From positions 1 through 7,849 of the forward strand of contig URZB01000066.1 of assembly GCA_900552295.1 (NCBI GenBank): a stretch of 7,849 nucleotides of DNA, written 5' to 3'. Below are positions 6,140 to 7,849 of this stretch, piece after piece (the first letter of the stretch is position 1; each line of letters begins with the position of its first letter). The notes beneath the pieces are model-generated. The model saw nothing but the letters and a program-made list of their open reading frames with translations. It was not told the DNA's origin and searched no databases. A program made the translations under genes and the position numbers. This DNA comes from an uncultured Collinsella sp. (lineage in GTDB: Bacteria; Actinomycetota; Coriobacteriia; Coriobacteriales; Coriobacteriaceae).

Positions 6140-7549
6140 TTAGCCGTAGATGCGCTGGGGCTGCTCTTCGCCCTTTACGGAGGCTTCGGTCACAACGACC
6201 TTGGAAACACCCTCCTCGCTGGGCAGGTCGAACATCGTCTGCTGCAGCACGTCCTCGCAGATGGAGCGCAGGCCGCGGGCGCCGGTCTTGCGGGCGAGCG
6301 CCATGCGGGCGATCTCGTGCAGGGCCGCGTCCTCAAACTCAAGCTCAACGTCCTCAAGCTGGAACATCTTACGGTACTGGCGCACCACGGCGTTCTTGGG
6401 CTCGGTCAGAATCGACACCAGGTCGTCCTCGTCGAGCGCCTGCGTCTGGGTTACGACAGGCGTGCGGCCAACGAACTCGGGAATCATGCCAAAGGCGTTG
6501 AGGTCCTGCGGGAGCACCTGGCGCAGCAGGTCGTTCTCGTCGACCGAGGTGGGGCCGGCGATCTCGGAGTTAAATCCCACGCCCTTGTTGCCCACGCGAT
6601 CGGCGATGATCTTGTCCAGACCCACAAAGGCACCGCCGCAGATAAACAGAATGTTGGTCGTGTCGATCTGCAGCAGCTCCTGCTGGGGATGCTTGCGGCC
6701 GCCAGTGGGCGGAACGCTGGCCACCGTGCCCTCAAGAATCTTAAGCAGCGCCTGCTGAACGCCCTCGCCCGAGACATCGCGGGTAATGGAGAGGTTCTCG
6801 GCCTTGCGGGCGATCTTGTCGATCTCGTCCACGTAGATAATGCCCACCTGAGCGCGCTCAATATCGCCATCGGCAGCATTGATGAGCTTGAGCAGGATGT
6901 TCTCCACGTCCTCGCCAACGTAGCCGGCCTCGGTAAGCGCAGTGGCGTCGGCGATGGCAAACGGCACCTCGAGGATGCGCGCGAGCGTCTGGGCCAGCAG
7001 GGTCTTACCGGTACCGGTGGGACCGAGCAGCAAGATGTTGGACTTGGCGAGCTCTACCTCGTCCATATCGTCGTCGAACTGCGAGCCCATGTCGTCGTCA
7101 AAGGCAGACACCGCGGCGCCGCCCTCGATCACGCGACGATAGTGGTTGTACACGGCCACCGACATGGCGCGCTTGGCGTCCTCCTGGCCCATAACATAGG
7201 CCGAAAGCTCGTCATAGATCTCGTGCGGCGTCGGCACATGCGTAATGACCTGGCGGGCATCGTCCTCGAGCTCAAAGCCCTCGGCCTCGGGATCCACGGC
7301 AGGCTGCCCGGCAGCCTGGCCGTGATCGTTGAGGAAGCCCGGCAGCTTGCCGTTGCGGGCGGCGTCCATAAAGTCCGAAGCCAGCGACTCCTCAAGGATC
7401 TCGGAGCAGGCGGCGACGCACTCGTCACAGATAAAGATGTTGGTCGGGCCCTTTACGAGACGACGGACCTGGCCCTGCTCTTTTCCGCAGAAGGAGCAGC
7501 GGATGGGGTTGCCGTTCTCGTCGAAGCCGTCCTGCATGTTACCGGCCAT
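6140..7549 (-). CDS. clpX: ATP-dependent Clp protease ATP-binding subunit ClpX
   Basis: An AAA+ unfoldase of 469 residues that recognises, unfolds and feeds proteins into ClpP. The N-terminal zinc-binding domain has C18/C21 and C41/C44. The AAA+ core shows PTPHEI (106-111), Walker A GPTGTGKT (176-183), pore loop GYVG (209-212), Walker B IIYVDEID (237-244), the RKH loop (285-287), the ClpP-docking loop as VGF (324-326, usually IGF), arginine finger in PEFVGR (357-362) and sensor 2 in GARGLRS (423-429). It is longer than E. coli ClpX (424 aa) because of a long acidic linker between the zinc domain and the core (about 50-105) and an extra acidic insert before VEL at 165-167 that holds two FDDDM copies. 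The ATG at 7549 lies 1 nt past the clpP stop, with AAGGA 8 nt upstream inside the clpP end, so translation is probably coupled. An in-frame ATG at 7588 lies inside clpP and is rejected. Confidence 0.98.
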   Translation of the reverse strand: MAGNMQDGFDENGNPIRCSFCGKEQGQVRRLVKGPTNIFICDECVAACSEILEESLASDFMDAARNGKLPGFLNDHGQAAGQPAVDPEAEGFELEDDARQVITHVPTPHEIYDELSAYVMGQEDAKRAMSVAVYNHYRRVIEGGAAVSAFDDDMGSQFDDDMDEVELAKSNILLLGPTGTGKTLLAQTLARILEVPFAIADATALTEAGYVGEDVENILLKLINAADGDIERAQVGIIYVDEIDKIARKAENLSITRDVSGEGVQQALLKILEGTVASVPPTGGRKHPQQELLQIDTTNILFICGGAFVGLDKIIADRVGNKGVGFNSEIAGPTSVDENDLLRQVLPQDLNAFGMIPEFVGRTPVVTQTQALDEDDLVSILTEPKNAVVRQYRKMFQLEDVELEFEDAALHEIARMALARKTGARGLRSICEDVLQQTMFDLPSEEGVSKVVVTEASVKGEEQPQRIYG

Positions 7550-7550
7550 C

Positions 7551-7804
7551 CTAGGCGTCCTTCGCGGCGAGGTCGCGCGAGGTGACAATACGGTCGATTA
7601 GGCCGTAGTCGAGGGCCTCGACAGCCGTGAGGTAGTTGTCACGCTCGGTATCGGCCTGAACCTTCTCGATGGGCTGGCCCGAGGCGTCGGACAGGATCTG
7701 GTTGAGCTCACGGCGGGTCTTCTTGATCTCCTCGGCCACGATCTCGATCTCGGTCTGCTGGCCCTGCGCACCGCCGCTGGGCTGGTGAATCATGACCTTG
7801 GAGT
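7551..7804 (-). CDS. clpP: ATP-dependent Clp protease proteolytic subunit ClpP, C-terminal part (cut by sequence end)
   Basis: The last 83 codons of ClpP, a serine peptidase that forms the two-ring chamber of ClpXP. The fragment begins [15 protein letters not shown], which holds the catalytic histidine (IHQP), and continues to [21 protein letters not shown], which holds the catalytic aspartate (ERD). The catalytic serine and N-terminal half lie beyond the right edge and are missing. The partial codon at 7803-7804 fits an asparagine, giving the familiar NSKVMIHQP. The loss is technical: genomic sequence stops at 7804, where adapter sequence begins. It is the first gene of the clpP-clpX pair and ends in TAG, 1 nt before the clpX ATG. 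Confidence 0.97.
7558..7562 (-). promoter_or_regulatory. clpX: Ribosome binding site of clpX inside the clpP end
   Basis: On the minus strand AAGGA lies 8 nt before the clpX ATG and within the last codons of clpP. With the 1-nt gap between the genes this suggests coupled translation. Confidence 0.7.
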
Positions 7805-7849
7805 CTGTCTCTTATACACATCTCCGAGCCCACGAGACGGAGCTACATC
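7805..7849 (+). other. Illumina Nextera read-through adapter (not genomic)
   Basis: Positions 7805-7823 equal the 19-bp Tn5 mosaic end used in Nextera libraries (CTGTCTCTTATACACATCT). It is followed by CCGAGCCCACGAGAC (7824-7838), the Nextera read-2 adapter part, then GGAGCTAC (7839-7846) in the position of the 8-base i7 index, and ATC (7847-7849), the first bases of the P7 end. From memory the index corresponds to N718 of the Nextera XT sets. This order does not occur in natural Tn5, so it is untrimmed adapter at a contig end. Confidence 0.98.

Noticed and set aside
6317..7585. 422-codon open frame on the + strand opposite clpX
   Set aside because: Same reason: an antisense shadow of a strongly codon-biased gene without recognisable domains.
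7805..7823. End of a natural Tn5-type transposon inserted in clpP
   Set aside because: The sequence after the mosaic end is Nextera adapter, index and P7, not IS50 sequence.
1..7849. CRISPR array, tRNA or rRNA genes, defence or phage genes
   Set aside because: No regularly spaced repeats, no tRNA-like cloverleaf and no rRNA signature were found; all sizeable coding regions are housekeeping genes.

Overview
The window is a contig-end fragment of a GC-rich bacterial chromosome holding ordinary housekeeping genes. Protein style and gene order point to the Actinomycetota, most likely Coriobacteriia and something close to Collinsella. That placement is an inference from protein resemblance and base composition, because no rRNA or other taxonomic marker is present.

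Layout from left to right: an M24 metallopeptidase of the Xaa-Pro/creatinase type on the + strand (192-1280); a convergent gap of about 235 bp that holds a hairpin, a rho-independent terminator and a long imperfect inverted repeat; folC on the minus strand (1517-2875); a 281-bp gap with a nested palindrome; valS on the minus strand (3157-5853); a 286-bp gap with a second nested palindrome, probably the valS promoter region, and the clpX terminator; clpX on the minus strand (6140-7549); and the 3' part of clpP (7551-7804).

The genes serve protein turnover (clpP and clpX, which together form the ClpXP protease, plus the peptidase), translation (valS) and folate polyglutamylation (folC). On the minus strand the order of transcription is clpP-clpX, terminator, valS, folC. 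clpP-clpX and valS-folC are both common neighbour pairs in Gram-positive bacteria.

The last 45 bases (7805-7849) are not genomic. They match the Illumina Nextera read-through adapter, including an 8-base i7 index and the first bases of P7. clpP is therefore cut by the end of the sequenced insert, not by a biological event.

The most interesting biological signal is a structured element present twice, once on each side of valS and in opposite orientations. A conserved core of about 51 nt, with an asymmetrically bulged hairpin, is enclosed by long self-complementary arms. The arms are nearly perfect within each copy but unrelated between copies. The two core stems differ by two fully compensatory base-pair changes. 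No novel protein system is visible in this window.
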